Origin: Syncephalis fuscata
Taxonomy: Eukaryota > Zoopagomycota > Zoopagomycetes > Zoopagales > Piptocephalidaceae
Assembly (NCBI GenBank): GCA_025786725.1
Contig: JAHLTZ010000017.1
Coordinates: 471,327 to 535,326, forward strand
Direction of reading: 5' to 3'
DNA: 64,000 nt
Shown here: one piece after another, positions 22,172 to 37,948 of the stretch
Layout: each line of letters starts with the position of its first letter
Position numbering within the stretch: position 1 is the first letter of the stretch
Made by a program: the position numbers and the translations under genes
Notes under the pieces: generated by a model
Seen by the model: only the letters and a program-made list of their open reading frames with translations
Database searches by the model: none
What the model was told of the DNA's origin: nothing

Positions 22172-25100
22172 ATGCCGACAGATACGACTGTTGCGACAAG
22201 CAACAAACAATTTGCCGAATCAACGCCAAATATCGGCAGCAATGGCGCTCGTGTCAATGTGCCTAATCGGCCAACCTCTGTTGTAACGCATGAGTTAGAT
22301 ACTAGCAATATGGTCTCACCTCTTGGATCGCCTGTACAGCGTCATAGCGGAACAGTCATTCAAATGAATAAACGCAGCGACAGCGAGAATGCCACGATGG
22401 ATATGCTGGAGCAATCGGCGGAAAGTCCTATCGACTTGGACGAAGACGCACAAACCACAACTTGTCGTCGTTGTCAAATTGTTATCGCTGAAGGGCAGTT
22501 AGTACGAGCATTGGGCGGATCTTATCATATGGAATGTTTCCGCTGTATTGTAAGTTACACCCAAATTACTATAATTAATATTGGTGTAATATTTACGTAT
22601 CATTACGTATTATTTAAATTTAGGACTGCAATGAAATTGTTGCCAACAAGTTCTTCCCCATCACTGATGCTGATGGTAACCAACATCCTACATGCGAGCG
22701 CGACTATTTCCGTCGTCTTAACCTTATTTGCGATCAGTGTAAGGATCCATTACGTGGCTCTTACATCACGGCATTAGGTCGTAAATTTCACATGGATCAT
22801 TTCTCCTGCTCGGCATGTAACACGGTATTTGGTCCACAAGATTCTTATTACGAACACGATAGCAAAGTTTATTGCCACTATCACTACTCGATTCGCTTTG
22901 CCGGTAAATGTGCCGGTTGTCGATACGCAATTATGAAACAGTTTGTTGAAATCAGCAAAGTTAATGCTGATGAGCATTGGCATCCAGAGTGCTATATGAT
23001 TAATAAGGTATTTGACTTGATCATATCAACTAGTAATAGCTTTATAACCAATGTATTTAGTTTTGGAATGTCCGATTGGCCAATACGTTACGATCCGACG
23101 AAGCTACCGAATTATCAGGTAATTAGCTTGTAAATTGGCTATAATGCATGCTAAATGATGCTACAATAGACGATATGCATCCACAGACCACAAAACGACT
23201 CAAGTACGAGCAGGAACAGATGGAAGAGAAAGTCTATCAAATATGGACGGCTCTATCGGCATTTGAAGAATCGTCGGCTGCATGTATTTCAGAAATGCTT
23301 CTACACGTTTCAAATGGTGCCTATCTAGACGGTGTACGTATGGCAGGTGCATTTATTCTTCACGTCGAAGTTTTATTTGCAAGCATCGACTATTTAGAAG
23401 AGAAAATGGCCGAACATCATGACAATACAGGTGAGAAAGCATTGATGCAGCCATTAGTGATAGCAAGTATTAATTAATATTACGGTTTCTAATGGCAATC
23501 GTCTAGGTCTTATTCATACCAAGGAGCCAAAGCTGCTTTGTAAAAAGATCATTAGCTTCTTTACCATCCTATCACACACACAAGAAGTAGGCGTGCAAAT
23601 GGTGGGCGTTACACAAGAGTTGCTGCAATTAGTAACGCGCTTGGCACACTTTTTAAAAAATCTGATTCGAATTGCACTGACGGGCGCACTACGTTTGGTA
23701 ACTATGCACGATTAACTTTATTGTACGGATTGGAGACTGACTCGTCGCGAATAGGAACACCAATATGGCAGTACCATGGCGGTCTACGATTTTCTTAACA
23801 AAATTACCGAGCTAGCGGGACACTCACATGCTAATCCGGTCGATTTAGACCTTGAACCTACATCGGATCAGTGCCGGCTCTGTCACGTTACTCTTGAAGA
23901 GCCATGTATACGCAATGGAAGCTCACGCTGGCATCTAGGCTGTCTACGCTGCAACCGATGTGATCGTTTACTAAACGATGACCTTGATGCACTACGACTA
24001 AGTGAACAAGACCAAATACTATGGTGCATTACTTGTGCCAGTTCGACCAATGTTGTTGTTATTGATGGATTCAGAAGGATAACGCAACTTGAACAGTACA
24101 CATTCCTACTTCGTGTGGCCCAACAACGACTAACTGGTCTATTGAAGATGAAGGGTGCCAAATTGACTATGGCCACCGATCGACACGGTGTTAACGATAT
24201 GGGTGCACCAACAGGGATGGCCGGCGATGATCCATCTGGTCCATTTGCCGCACTGCAACGTGCATCACAACTTGACAAACGACTAAGTAATTCGACTTAT
24301 CTTGCCCGACGTCAAACACTTGTTAGACATCATGATGAGCCGGCCCATCACACACTAGTCGATGTCGGTACCGGTGCCAAGGTGGCCCGTCGTGAAGATT
24401 CGGTTTCTATTAAGAATGCCCATTCACCGGTAAACGATGACATGAAAGGAGCCAGCGGCCATCTCCACTCTGGTCAACCACGTGAATCGCGCCAATACTT
24501 GTCGGAACTATCAGCACTACACTCATTTATTGTACGCCATATTGCCGTCATGCTTATGGCTCCTCTAGTACAGGAGTACTTTACACTGGATGATTTACTT
24601 GAATTAGTTGATCCACAAAAGAATACGCTATGGTCACGATTTAAAACATCATTAAAGCAAGGTAAAAAGCCTGCTAAAGGTAAGCAATTAATTACTAAAG
24701 CTTTACATCAATATTGATTAACTAATCATTTGCTTATTAATTAATATTAATGTAATGTAATTAATTAGAGGGTACATTCTGTGTTCCACTTGAATTGTTG
24801 GTCGAGAAAAGTGGTGTTGATTCTACTTTGGGTGTAGGCCCAGGTATTGTACGTATTCCTGAATTTGTAGATCGATGCATTACTGCCATACGTCATATGG
24901 GTAAGTTAAAAGACGGATGAATAGGATGTGTATATTAATTCATCAATACAACCACTAGATGTTACTGTCGAGGGTATATTCCGAAAGAATGGCAATATTC
25001 GACGAATGAGTGAACAAATTGAAGCAATTAACCGCAATCCAGCATCAGTTAAATTGATTGATGAGAATCCAGTTCAATTGGCAGCCTTGCTAAAACGTTT

Positions 25101-26091
25101 TCTTCGAGAGTTGCCTGAACCACTTCTTACATTTAAGTTGCATCGCATGTTTACCGTATCTCAACGTAAGTTACTTAATATAAATATAAATATATACACA
25201 CATACATATATGATTAGTTAATTAACCCTATTTTATTATTATGACTATTATGACTATTATGACTATTATTAGGTATTGATGATGCAGAGACACGTAAAAA
25301 AGTATTGCATTATGCATGCTGTATTCTACCTGAAGAGAACCGTGAATTAATGGAAGTGCTATTTATCTTTTTCAACTGGATTTCATCGCATGCTTATATC
25401 GATGAAATGACTGGCAATAAGATGGATCTTAGTAATATGGCCACAGTTATTACACCAAGTATTTTATATTCAAAATCAAAGGATCCATCGAAAGACGATT
25501 CATTCTTAGCCAACGAAGCAGTACATAGTTTATTACATGACTTGGAAGAATTTGCACTGGTAAGTACCACTAATTGAATAATATATCTATCTATTTATTG
25601 ATCTATTTATTTATTAATCTATCTATTTATTTATTAATCTATTTATTTATTAATAGGTACCTGATGAAATAGCAGATATTCTATACGAGGATTTCAATGA
25701 TATTAATACGAGTCTATCAAGCAAAGACATTCTTAAAAAGTGTGAGAATCTAGTAAGATCACGTCGCAATCCTGCACGTCGTCGTGTCCCTCCATCTCAT
25801 AATGGAGGTGGGGCACGTGCACCTATCGATGTAGGATTGGCCAGTGGTACAGCGACTACATCCAATTCAGTATCAGTATTAAAATCACCATCCTCACCAC
25901 CACCCTACAGTAATAACAGTAATAGTAGTGGTAACAATAATAACAACGCATCCCATTCCACTATAGCCAGTGCAATCACTTCTACCACTAATAATGCGAC
26001 AGCAGTGACGGCACTACCACACGCTTCATCATCGGCACCTCCTCCGACAGGTGATCGTGTACCGTTACCGGCAGCAGTGGATCATTGCTAA
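22172..26091 (+). CDS. LIM-domain Rho GTPase-activating protein, Lrg1-like
   Basis: The protein stimulates GTP hydrolysis on Rho-type GTPases; Lrg1 acts on Rho1 in cell-wall and septation control. Exons: 22172-22549, 22624-23007, 23061-23118, 23170-23430, 23507-23697, 23755-24679, 24769-24900, 24959-25165, 25273-25559, 25657-26091 (1085 aa). LIM1 starts at residue 98 (CRRCQIVI). LIM2 is CDQCKDPLRGSYITALGRKF. A third Cys/His module (CAGCRYAIM ... EHWHPECYM) ends in KFWNVRLA, a phrase typical of Lrg1. A fourth LIM (CRLCHVTLEEPC) is at about 464-515. RhoGAP spans about 733-940, with arginine finger GIFRKNG and the block LKRFLRELPEPLL. The C-terminus is low-complexity. Introns 8 and 9 contain short tandem repeats. 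Confidence 0.92.
25577..25656 (+). repeat. Tandem repeat in intron 9 of the RhoGAP g­ene
   Basis: Units close to ATCTATTTATTTATTA repeat about four times up to the splice acceptor at 25655-25656. Intron 8 has a similar (GACTATTAT) triplication at 25241-25272. Confidence 0.7.
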
Positions 26092-26457
26092 TTAATTAGT
26101 TATTTCTATTACTTCTATTTCTATTACTATCCCTACTATTAACAATAACAACACCAACAACCTATCACACATTACATTACATTACATCCAGCTACATCAA
26201 CAACCATCAACCAGCATATTGTCTGTGTCGTTTCATCTCCTTATACTCGATGTGTCTATATCGGTATACGGTGAGCGTGATTCTTACTTTGTCTGTGTCG
26301 TGAATAAGTCGACGCTTGTTGTCCTTTTGTTTTCTCTACATACATACATACATACATACATACATACAGACACAGGCGCACATTTCATCTGTGTCGTTTA
26401 TTATTCATTTTAAAAAGAGTGTACGCCTTGTTGCATTATTCATTTATTTGCTTTCAT
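26092..26457. other. Convergent 3' region with CATA microsatellite
   Basis: This is 366 bp between two convergent stop codons. It contains a (CATA) run at 26338-26367 and a repeated TTTGTCTGTGTCG phrase (about 26219 and 26289). The short plus-strand ORFs here arise from the microsatellite. Confidence 0.5.
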
Positions 26458-27934
26458 TTAATTGTATCGAAATACCAATGCTACGCCGTCATCGGCACCT
26501 GTTACTAGTGTCTTTTTATCACATGAAATGGCAAAGTCAAGAATAGTTTCTTGATGGCCATGCCATTCTTTTAAGCATTGGCCGGTTAGACCGTCCCAAA
26601 TACGAACAGTGCAATCAGCTGAACACGTAATAAGCCAGGTAGTGGATGGCACCCATCGAGTACGAATAACGGCATCTTCATGTTGTAACGTATGGCGTAG
26701 TCGAAAAGTAGTAGTGTCCCAAATGTTGACTGTGCCATCTAAAGAACCAGCCGCTAACAAAGGCATGCTATAAATATAGATGGATATAATTTAAATAAAT
26801 AATGATTAGTGTGTTGAATTATCAATAGTATCGATAACTTACTTATCGTTAAAATCGACCGATTCAACAGCATCAGTATTGTTCTCTAATGAGCCTAATA
26901 TTTGGCCATTGTGTAAATGTATTAATTTGACTGTATTATCACTTGCACCCGTGGCAACCAGTGTACTGTCGTGATTAACTGCCAGTGCTGTTACTACACC
27001 ACTATGGAAACGTGCATCGTCACCGGTAATACGTGTTACGGCAGCGGCAGTCTTTGGATCCCATACAATAAGCGATCCATCCTCAGATCCAGATACGATG
27101 GCCTTGCCGTCGCGTGTAAATTGACCACACGTCACTGCATCTGAATGGCCGGCAAATACGTGCATGCATCGACCCGATGGCACTTGCCACATCCAAAGGG
27201 TTGTATCGCGTGCACCGGCCAGGAGGATGTTGCCTTTAGAATGCCAGTTAATCCATTCGATTTCCTCGGGCCCGTCGAGTGTGACGACAAGTGTACCGCT
27301 CGGCACTTGCCATACGTGAACCTTACCATCCATACCACCGGTGGCTAGATAGGTGCCATCGGCACTAAAAGCAATTGATGTAACGGAATCGGTATGGCCA
27401 CTTAACTCAACCAAAGTCTCTCCCGTATCAGCTCGCCACAAATAAGCTTTATCGTCGCCGCCTCCCGTGGCAAATAAGTAAGGCTCTGTGGGATGGGCTG
27501 CTACACAATACACTGGTTCTGTAACAATTAAAGCTAGTTAATTATTTAAAATGTTATATTAATGATTAATTTTACCTTTATGAGCAAAGAATCCCTGTAC
27601 GGAATCATCTTTAAATTCCTCCATATCCTCGTCCATTTCTATTATACAGTAGTATATTGTTAACACTGCTATCCAGCACTATTGGTGCTCTTACCTGTTC
27701 CGGCAATGGGCATTGGTTCTTCACCGTCGTCGTCGTCGTCGTCTTCTTCTATAGGTTCTTCACCCGCTGTAACGTCAATTATTTGCTCAACATCGTCTGC
27801 TTCAACAAATTCCTCAGCTACATTGTCGCTGGACTCGGTAGCCTCGACAGGAATATCGTTAGACTAATAGTTTATAACAGTCAGTACTGATAAAGGTGTG
27901 GTCTTTAGCTTACTTCAAAATGATTGTTAGACAT
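26458..27934 (-). CDS. SQT1: WD40 protein AAMP/Sqt1 (uL16 chaperone)
   Basis: This WD40 propeller protein is related to yeast Sqt1, which escorts ribosomal protein uL16/Rpl10, and to animal AAMP. Exons: 27934-27914, 27863-27695, 27638-27576, 27518-26843, 26767-26458 (412 aa). The N-terminus is acidic with a run of Asp codons (27724-27741). At least seven WD repeats follow, for example AYLWRADTGETLVELSGHTD, VHVWQVPSGTLVVTLDG, LWMWQVPSGRCMHVFAGHSD, LIVWDPKT, VNIWDTTT and VRIWDGLTGQCLKEWHGHQE. Acidic N-terminus plus this repeat order is typical of AAMP/Sqt1. The first exon encodes only seven residues. Confidence 0.88.
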
Positions 27935-30125
27935 AGTGACGACGACGAATATAAAAGAAACGGCAACAGTAAAAAAAAAGTTTACTATTTTTTGTAAAAT
28001 ATAAAATGATACGTTGATGTTACAATGGCAACAATTCGAAACTGACTTTTGACAAGTTATTTATGTAGCTACTAATGATGCAAGAATCCAACAATAATAT
28101 GCGCAGATATATAAACATGTTATTTTTTAAATAATTAGCATAGATATATAGTAATGGTGCAACTTAAGAGCTTACTAAGCAGTTTTATTTAATATTTTAA
28201 AGAAAAGAATGCTGAGTCATCAATAGATTAATATTGAAAGTTGGCCGAGCTGTAATAGCACCTTATAGCTAACATACGCATATCGATTCAATGTATTATT
28301 TATTTTCATTATATTATTAACATGTATTGCTACAATTACTGCTATATATATGACATACGTTTAGTGCATAGCTGATAAATAAATAATACCACTTACCAAC
28401 TATTAATACAAATTAGTAAACACAAAGTGTATGAAATATTCTAAGTGTATAGTTGGCTAGTATAAACAGTGTTTAATTAGTCAAATAGCTAATTATTGTA
28501 AGTGCAACATACCATAAAGTCTAGAACTAAACTAGCACCCACCACGGATGTAGTGGCCACAAAAGCCAAGATGATGCAGCAGGTGACGACAATAGAAATT
28601 ATCATACTGATATTGATTTGCCAAACAAGCAAGTAGAAGAGACAACAAATATGGCTGGTATAGAGTAGATAGTAGTGAATACCTGGCAGAAAGTAGAGTG
28701 CGATGATAATAACACTAGTTGGTTATGCTTATTGTGTGAGCTACTTAATATAGGTTTATTCTGAGCCATTAAGAATGTATCATATAAATTAGCCACTGGG
28801 ATGTAATGTAGCCAACAAAGTATGCGTATATTAATGAAGTAATAATGCGATAACATGTAACCTAGTTCTTTGTTTTAACCTGTTCAGTATTTACATAGAT
28901 GAGATAGTAACACCAATAATCCGGCATATGTATGGTAGAAATCCATATATCAATTTTTACAGCGTTGTTAAACAGGTCAATCATACAGCACAAGCCAAAT
29001 TTACTGGCTGGCTTTACAGGAGCAAAGAAAACGCATTACCATACCTTTGGTGCTTTCTTCATTGACATCTGCAGTTCCTAATATACATATGCATTTCAAA
29101 TAGTGCTTAACGCAGAAGCAACAGTGATATTGATGCATTAAATTTATAATTCTTTACAAGTATATTTTAATATATAATGCTTGGTTTGCACATTCATTCA
29201 GTTTAGCATGGCAAGTTAGTTACAAGAATAAACAGTTCATTTTAATATGTTATCAGCTTTTGATACGTATTTTATTGTTAACAACCAATTGCTAATATTG
29301 GCTATTAAATGTCGGATAGCTACATTTTTATAATAAACATTGCACTTGAGCATTGATGTTATTAGTTATTTGGTTATCGGATAATGTAAATACCACGGCA
29401 GATAACATTATTAAAAGCTATGGAATTAGGATATAGCAGTAATGTTGAATTTCAAACACATTTTGGCAATTGAGAACAAATGGTAACATCCTGTCACAGT
29501 TGTAAACATCCATATCCGTCATTGTTATCGTTTTGACATCCAAATGTTTGTTAGTTTGTGGAAATTAATTATTTTTACTTCATACATATTAAAATAATAA
29601 TATAATCACATCAGTGTAACAAATGATAGTCGGTATAGCTACTCTATCCAAAACGTATTGAATAATTGATAAATAAATAAAATCTAGCTGTAGCTATACA
29701 TCATAATAAAGATGCTACCTTAAACAACAATTATTTCATATTATTACCGACGAATTTAAAGTAATAAAAAGTCAAAAATGCACCAAGTAAATAGTTTATC
29801 AAATGAGCACATTTGATACTAATATAATGTGTTATTGGGCCATTATTAAATACAAAAATGATCAGCTTCATATCTTGCTTTGAATCTATCTTTTGATTTA
29901 GCCAATAGTTTTGCTAAAACAATGATAAATCATAACTATTTTGTACTAAATAAATAATACTAAGCCATTGCTGGGTTGCCTAGTGTAACACCAGCAATAT
30001 TTTGATCCATCATATTAGTTGGGTTTAGAAGAATCGAGTTTATTATGGGGAAATTTGATTTGATCTAATGGTAGCACATCTTAATTCGGAAATTATTATA
30101 CCGAGGCCTCACTAAACGCGCCACG
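27935..30125. other. 2.2 kb AT-rich gap
   Basis: No gene is convincing here. The minus-strand ORF at 28602-28856 reads as translated AT-rich noise. No copy of the repeat families was recognised. Confidence 0.45.
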
Positions 30126-31738
30126 ATGTTCATTCTACTTTCCGTTACTGCCTGGCTTATTTTTGTATTGTAAGTTGGTTCATTGCTATTTAGTAACCGT
30201 GCTATATATTTATTATTAAAACTGTTAGGCTAAAATACACCAGCATGAGCAATTCATTGGTCGCGCGACCAGCCATATTGGCTTTTCGTTCTGTGCGAAC
30301 TTTAAGTATTATTCTTTATCTTGTAACGTAGGTTGCTGTTGTTTACTTTACATTTGCGCTTTTAAGTCGGCTAAGGTAACAATGTTATTGCTATAGTATG
30401 GCTATTGGTTTGAATATCACACAGCTACTTTCAATTTTAATAGCACCCTTCTCACGCCAAACACTTATTAAAATTAATGCCTGGGTAGCCGGCACGATGT
30501 GGCGGGCAATGCAGGTAAATAAAAATTATACGCTAACAACCATCCATCCATGGATATCTAATTTATTATAACTCGGCCATCATTAACAGAGTATTGTTGA
30601 GGTAAGTAGCTTTATTTATACTTATCGATTGGCCAATTAGTTGGTTACCTAACTGATCCATTCATAACAATAGCGACGCAATGCTATGGATATTACATTT
30701 TCAGGCGATGAAGTGCCCGAAGGCGAAAGTGCCATTGTCGTTAGCAATCATGGTGGATTAGTTGACTTTTATTTAGTTAATGCACTTGCCGTTCGCAAGA
30801 AGATGATAAGCCATTGTTCGGTAAATAGTAGATGTTTTTTATTTTTTTAAATAATGTATACTAATGTTTGTATAGTATTTTGCTAAAAACTCTGTAAAAT
30901 ATGTAAGCCATTTAGATGCTACTAACATTAGTAATGACAACAACTTTATCGTATCAAGGTACCATTTTGGGGCTGGGGCATGTGGGTAAGCATTGTATTT
31001 TTTGTTATTTTACTTTTAATTCTGATCAATATTACTAGCTATGTGGAATGTTAATGATCAAGCGTAACTGGCTACAAGTAAGGCACCTTGTATACTAGGT
31101 TAATAGTAATATTCATTTAGTTTGTCTGTAGGATCAAAAGAAGATTGAGGCTGTCTTTCATCGTATTCGTACCTGGCGACCACCTGTATGGGTCATTAGT
31201 TTCCTTGAAGGAACACGACTTACACCAAAAAAATTGGCAGAAGTAAGTTAAATCGTAGATTTGTAAAGCATATAAACGATGCTTATATACTATTGGTAGA
31301 GCCAAGCATTCTCCCAATCGCGTGGTTTGCCCGTATTACGCAATTTACTTGCACCACGTACTAAAGGATTTTGCGAGACAGTAAGACAATTACGCGGCAC
31401 GCATGTTAGACATGTTTATGGTAAGTAGTGCCGGCTAGCTAATTTATAAAAGCAAAAGCTATATTGATTGTGTATTAGATTTGACGATTGCTTATTGGCA
31501 TTGCAAATATGGCTATGGTCATCCGCCAAGCTTATTACGTATGCATTCGCATTCAATGCAGGGCGAATATAAATTCCACGTTCATGTAAAACGCTACGCC
31601 ATTGAGGATCTGCCCGAAGATGATCGCGGCCTAACAACCTGGGTTCATGAGCGATTCCTTGAGAAAGATGCACTACTAGACGAATTAAAGGCGTCATGGA
31701 TTGAACACCAAGACGTTAGAAGAATTCCTCTGGAATAA
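30126..31738 (+). CDS. 1-acyl-sn-glycerol-3-phosphate acyltransferase (AGPAT3/4/5 type)
   Basis: This membrane acyltransferase adds a fatty acid to lysophospholipids. Exons: 30126-30169, 30229-30322, 30425-30514, 30590-30601, 30674-30820, 30876-30902, 30959-30985, 31039-31077, 31132-31242, 31300-31420, 31479-31738 (323 aa). Motif I is NHGGLVDFYLV and motif III is FLEGTR. The family's C-terminal block SQAFSQSRGLPVLRNLLAPRT matches the human AGPAT5 group, as does DLPEDDRGLTTWVHERFLEKD. Hydrophobic segments precede motif I. The gene is finely split, with exons of 12, 27, 27 and 39 nt. Exon 3's acceptor (CACACAG at 30418-30424) was chosen for phase and leaves a 102-nt intron. Confidence 0.88.
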
Positions 31739-32940
31739 GATGCATTTATTTACAATAAAAATGCACATATATAAATACAAATGTATAATGAAATTGACAT
31801 TCTAGAGTGTTTTTGGATGCACAATCAAGACGTTGTATTTGGCCACTATACTTTCAATAATATTGTAACAACGTAACGTAGAATAGCCACCTAATACAAC
31901 TCAATTATGCATAGTGGTTGTTCAATTATTAGTGCTACGCATGGTATTTGCTAGTTTTATTATTATTTGCTATTGCTGCTTTTAGTTGTTGTGTTTATTT
32001 CTTATTGTTTTATCGTTAGTTGTTAATAATAATTTTTAAACACTTTATTAAACATTTAGTGTGATTTGGTGTTAATGACTATTTTGATAATATCCAATCT
32101 ATTAAACATGATGGTGAATAGTGAATGACATCAAGGTTTAAAATACTCGTATTTAGTGCACATATATCATTTTTATTTTATCATATACTAACTATATATC
32201 AATTTATGATATACTGGTTATATTATGTTTTTTACATGTTTTAATGTATTTTATTCAGTCTACGCATTACATTATATACACTATAACTTCATTGTTGCTA
32301 TTCATGATCTTTCTATTGTTTATTCATATTAACACATATAGCTATGTGCTATAATAATCCTATTCTATTCATAACTGTTGTCTGTTTAGCTCTAGTTTTA
32401 TTATCTATGAGCTTGATTTGTTTTGCTCATTAAGCCATATGCACCGATAAAACAAATAAAAGTATACATAAACATATTGTTTTATTAGAAGCATGTATTA
32501 GATGGCTGTTTATAGATAATCATCACTGGATTGATTGGTGCCAGTTATTTACGGTTTGATGGCATTCAGGCCAAGTGATGTGTATTTACAGTAATAACAA
32601 GTTTAAGTGAAAATAAATTGGTATAAAGTGAAAGATATTAGAAGTGAAAGCAGTCTAGATGTAATAATTATATGAATATAGGATAGATGAGAATGATATA
32701 GGTGTACTGAATATGAGTATTTTGATAATTGATGTCATTCACCATCCACCACCATGTTTAATAATGAATGTTATCAACATAGTCATTAACACTAAATCAC
32801 ACTAAATGGTTAATAGAAAAAGTTTTATTGCTGGCCATTAACTAGGAATTGTAGCTGTTTATGAAATGTTAGAATTGATATGTTTATTAATGGCCTTAAC
32901 AAACAAAACTTTTTTCTACTATTATTTGTATATATAAAGC
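31739..32940. other. Convergent gap occupied by a MITE-like element
   Basis: This is the 1.2 kb between the stop codons of the acyltransferase and RanGAP genes. 32053-32808 is the repeat element listed separately. The flanks carry only AT-rich 3' sequence. Confidence 0.6.
32053..32808. mobile_element. Complete MITE-like element, family A (copy 1)
   Basis: The ends are inverted repeats of about 100 bp: 32053-32160 read forwards matches the complement of 32703-32808 (CATTTAGTGTGATTT outermost, then GTTAATGACTAT, then GAATGACATCA). The 550-bp interior has no ORF. Both ends are flanked by TTAA-containing sequence (TTATTAA / TTAATAG), so a TTAA target is possible. Near-identical truncated copies lie at 50707-51328 and 54529-55022. 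I infer a non-autonomous DNA transposon; its helper transposase is not in the window. Confidence 0.8.
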
Positions 32941-34626
32941 CTACGCTGATATGCACATTACACGGTGCCTGAATGGCCAATGCATCTGCCAATGCGTCCA
33001 CATCTGCTTCTGCTTGCTTGGCCTTTTTAACTTCCTCTCATCTTCTTCCTTCTCTTCCTCTTCCTCTCCTCTCCTCTCCTCTTCCTCTGATTCATCTTCC
33101 ATATCCGACAATGATCCAAGTGCCTCACCATTGTTATAAATGTCTAGCGCATCACGAATAGCATCTGCTGCGGCGCTGTCGTCGGAGAATCGATTGCCAT
33201 TAAGCTCGATTTGCTTCATACCTGGCATGCGTCGAATGGCACCTGCCAATACTAGTGCTCCCTCGTCGTTCATTTCAGCATATGACAAATTAAGATAGAG
33301 TAGGGAGGGGCGGCATCTATCAAGTGCCTTAGCCACTTCAAGTGCGCCCTTTCCATTAAGCATGCAGTCGCCTACGTTTAAGCGTTCCATCTCGGTCCAT
33401 GCAGGCAATGCCACCGCAAGAGCAATTGCTCCCTTTGTCGTAAAGGTATTGTCTTGCAGATCCAAATAACGCAATGAAGTGCATTTGGCCAGTCCATCAA
33501 GCAGTGTTACTATACCTTCTGGACGAATACCATTCTGTGGCATACGCACTTCACGGAGCTGTGAGTGCAAAGCAAAAGCCCGGGCAAATGCTTCGGAACT
33601 TCCATTTTCCAAACGATTACGACCGATAATAATTGTACGTAGATTGGATATTTGATTTTCGGCTTCGTTTAGACGGCCTGCCTCGTAAAGTGCATCGGCA
33701 ATCATAGCGCCGCCTTGCGGACCAAAACCGTTATTATTAATGCGCAGTGTGCGCAATGAACGACGGACCTTCAAGAATGGCACCAATGGAGCTGCACCAG
33801 TCGGTCCAAATGCATTATCACTTAGATCCAACTCAAGCAAATTAGCCTTATCAATAATAACTTCGCAAATAGCTTGCAATGCCTCACGAAGCTCTTCACG
33901 AAGACGACCAGTAAAAACATCACTCATATCAACAACCTAATAAACGAATAAACACACATCAATACACATATACAAATACACAATGCTAATTAATATTATA
34001 TCATAAAATAATACATATCTCTCGTCACTAGTTCTACCAACTATATACGTATATATATACATATAAATATAAATAAGCGCATAGGCTATTCATAGAGACA
34101 ACGAACCAATGAATACAGGTATCATCAGTATTGTGTTACCCTTTCGATCACACTTTATGACATCATATCTGCATATCAGTGCAGCAGACGATTTATTTGA
34201 ATGACCGACGCGCCAAGGAGCGTGGCTTCCAAGGCATGAAGTATAGCTTCAATACGGTCTATTCAAAATGTCCATGTGCGCACCATACAAGGTATTATTG
34301 CCGTTTAGCGCGTGTCCATATCGCTATTATTTCATGCAATCCATCTCTATTGACCTATATATCCGTCATCATCACCACCACCACCACCCACTTACTTTAA
34401 GGTGTTTCTGGCTACGAAGCGCTTCCGCAAGTGCACGCGCAGCAGGTACGCCTAACGTATTGCCGCACAAACGAATAACCTCAAGTCGTTCATACTTTGC
34501 TATTGTTTCGCAGTGCTCCTGAATATCCTCATATCTGTCCCAGTGCTGGCCAAGACCCGCCAAACTAAAGATGTTCTCTGGTGGATAGTAGGCGGCGTAG
34601 GGATCTTCAAATAGCGAATCCGACAT
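32941..34626 (-). CDS. RNA1: Ran GTPase-activating protein 1
   Basis: RanGAP promotes GTP hydrolysis by Ran in the cytoplasm and so drives nuclear transport. Exons: 34626-34396 and 33936-32941 (408 aa). A leucine-rich-repeat crescent fills residues about 30-340 (LEVIRLCGNTLG, LLELDLSDNAFGPTG, LRTLRINNNGFGPQGG, LRYLDLQDNTFTTKGA, LLYLNLSYAEMNDEGA). DVFTGRLREEL marks RanGAP rather than a general LRR protein. LRTIIIGRNRLENGS corresponds to the Ran-contacting Arg/Asn region. An acidic tail rich in Glu follows, encoded by a GAG/GAA tract (33035-33090). Unlike yeast Rna1 the protein then continues with about 30 basic and aromatic residues. Confidence 0.93.
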
Positions 34627-34944
34627 GATGATGATGATGGCTTAATATAACAATCGAGTCAAGTTTTATCAACGAAAACAAGCACAGCGTAGACGAAAGG
34701 GCACACAATACACAAGGACGAACCAGCTTGGCCGGCGTTGGTATAATAGTGTTGCTTTACTGCTATTGAGTTGGGGAAGAAGAAAAAATCGAAAGAAATT
34801 CAAAAATCACTAATTGGGTCACACAACCATAAATATAAAACTGCGTCTGCAAGTATTGCATAATAGTGAACACCATCATAGCTGGCAGATGTATATCGTA
34901 GACACAGATAATAGATATAGACACGATAAACAGACATTTTAATC
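34627..34944. other. RanGAP promoter / U2AF65 3' region
   Basis: 318 bp between two minus-strand genes. ATG is preceded on the minus strand by a CAT triplet repeat (34624-34638). Nothing else recognised. Confidence 0.4.
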
Positions 34945-37680
<2,736 letters not shown>

Positions 37681-37948
37681 TTCACCACTGCCACTACAGG
37701 CAAATGCAGTTGCTTGCGATCACTCGTTGGATCGTTATTGGAATTGCTTAGAAATAGCAACTACTAAAAAAGCTGATGTGTTGAATTGAAAAAATAAACT
37801 GATGTACGTGGTGGAATCAACAACAACAACAATATTAATAAGTGAATTATAATATTTGAATTAAACTGTTCCAATAAAGATACGACTCACTAGTTATTCT
37901 TTTTTATTACGAGCGTGTAAACTTATTCATATTTGATACTAGTGCACT
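37681..37948. promoter_or_regulatory. Divergent promoter region U2AF65/MUS81
   Basis: 268 bp between two outward-facing ATGs, suggesting shared regulation. A CAA-rich tract lies at 37818-37835. No defined element recognised. Confidence 0.4.

Noticed and set aside
23883-24278. 131-codon antisense ORF inside the RhoGAP gene
   Set aside because: It lies wholly opposite exon 6, whose LIM motifs are in the plus frame; a shadow frame.
28602-28856. 84-codon minus-strand ORF in the 2.2 kb gap
   Set aside because: Composition is that of translated AT-rich DNA, with no splice partners or recognisable motif.
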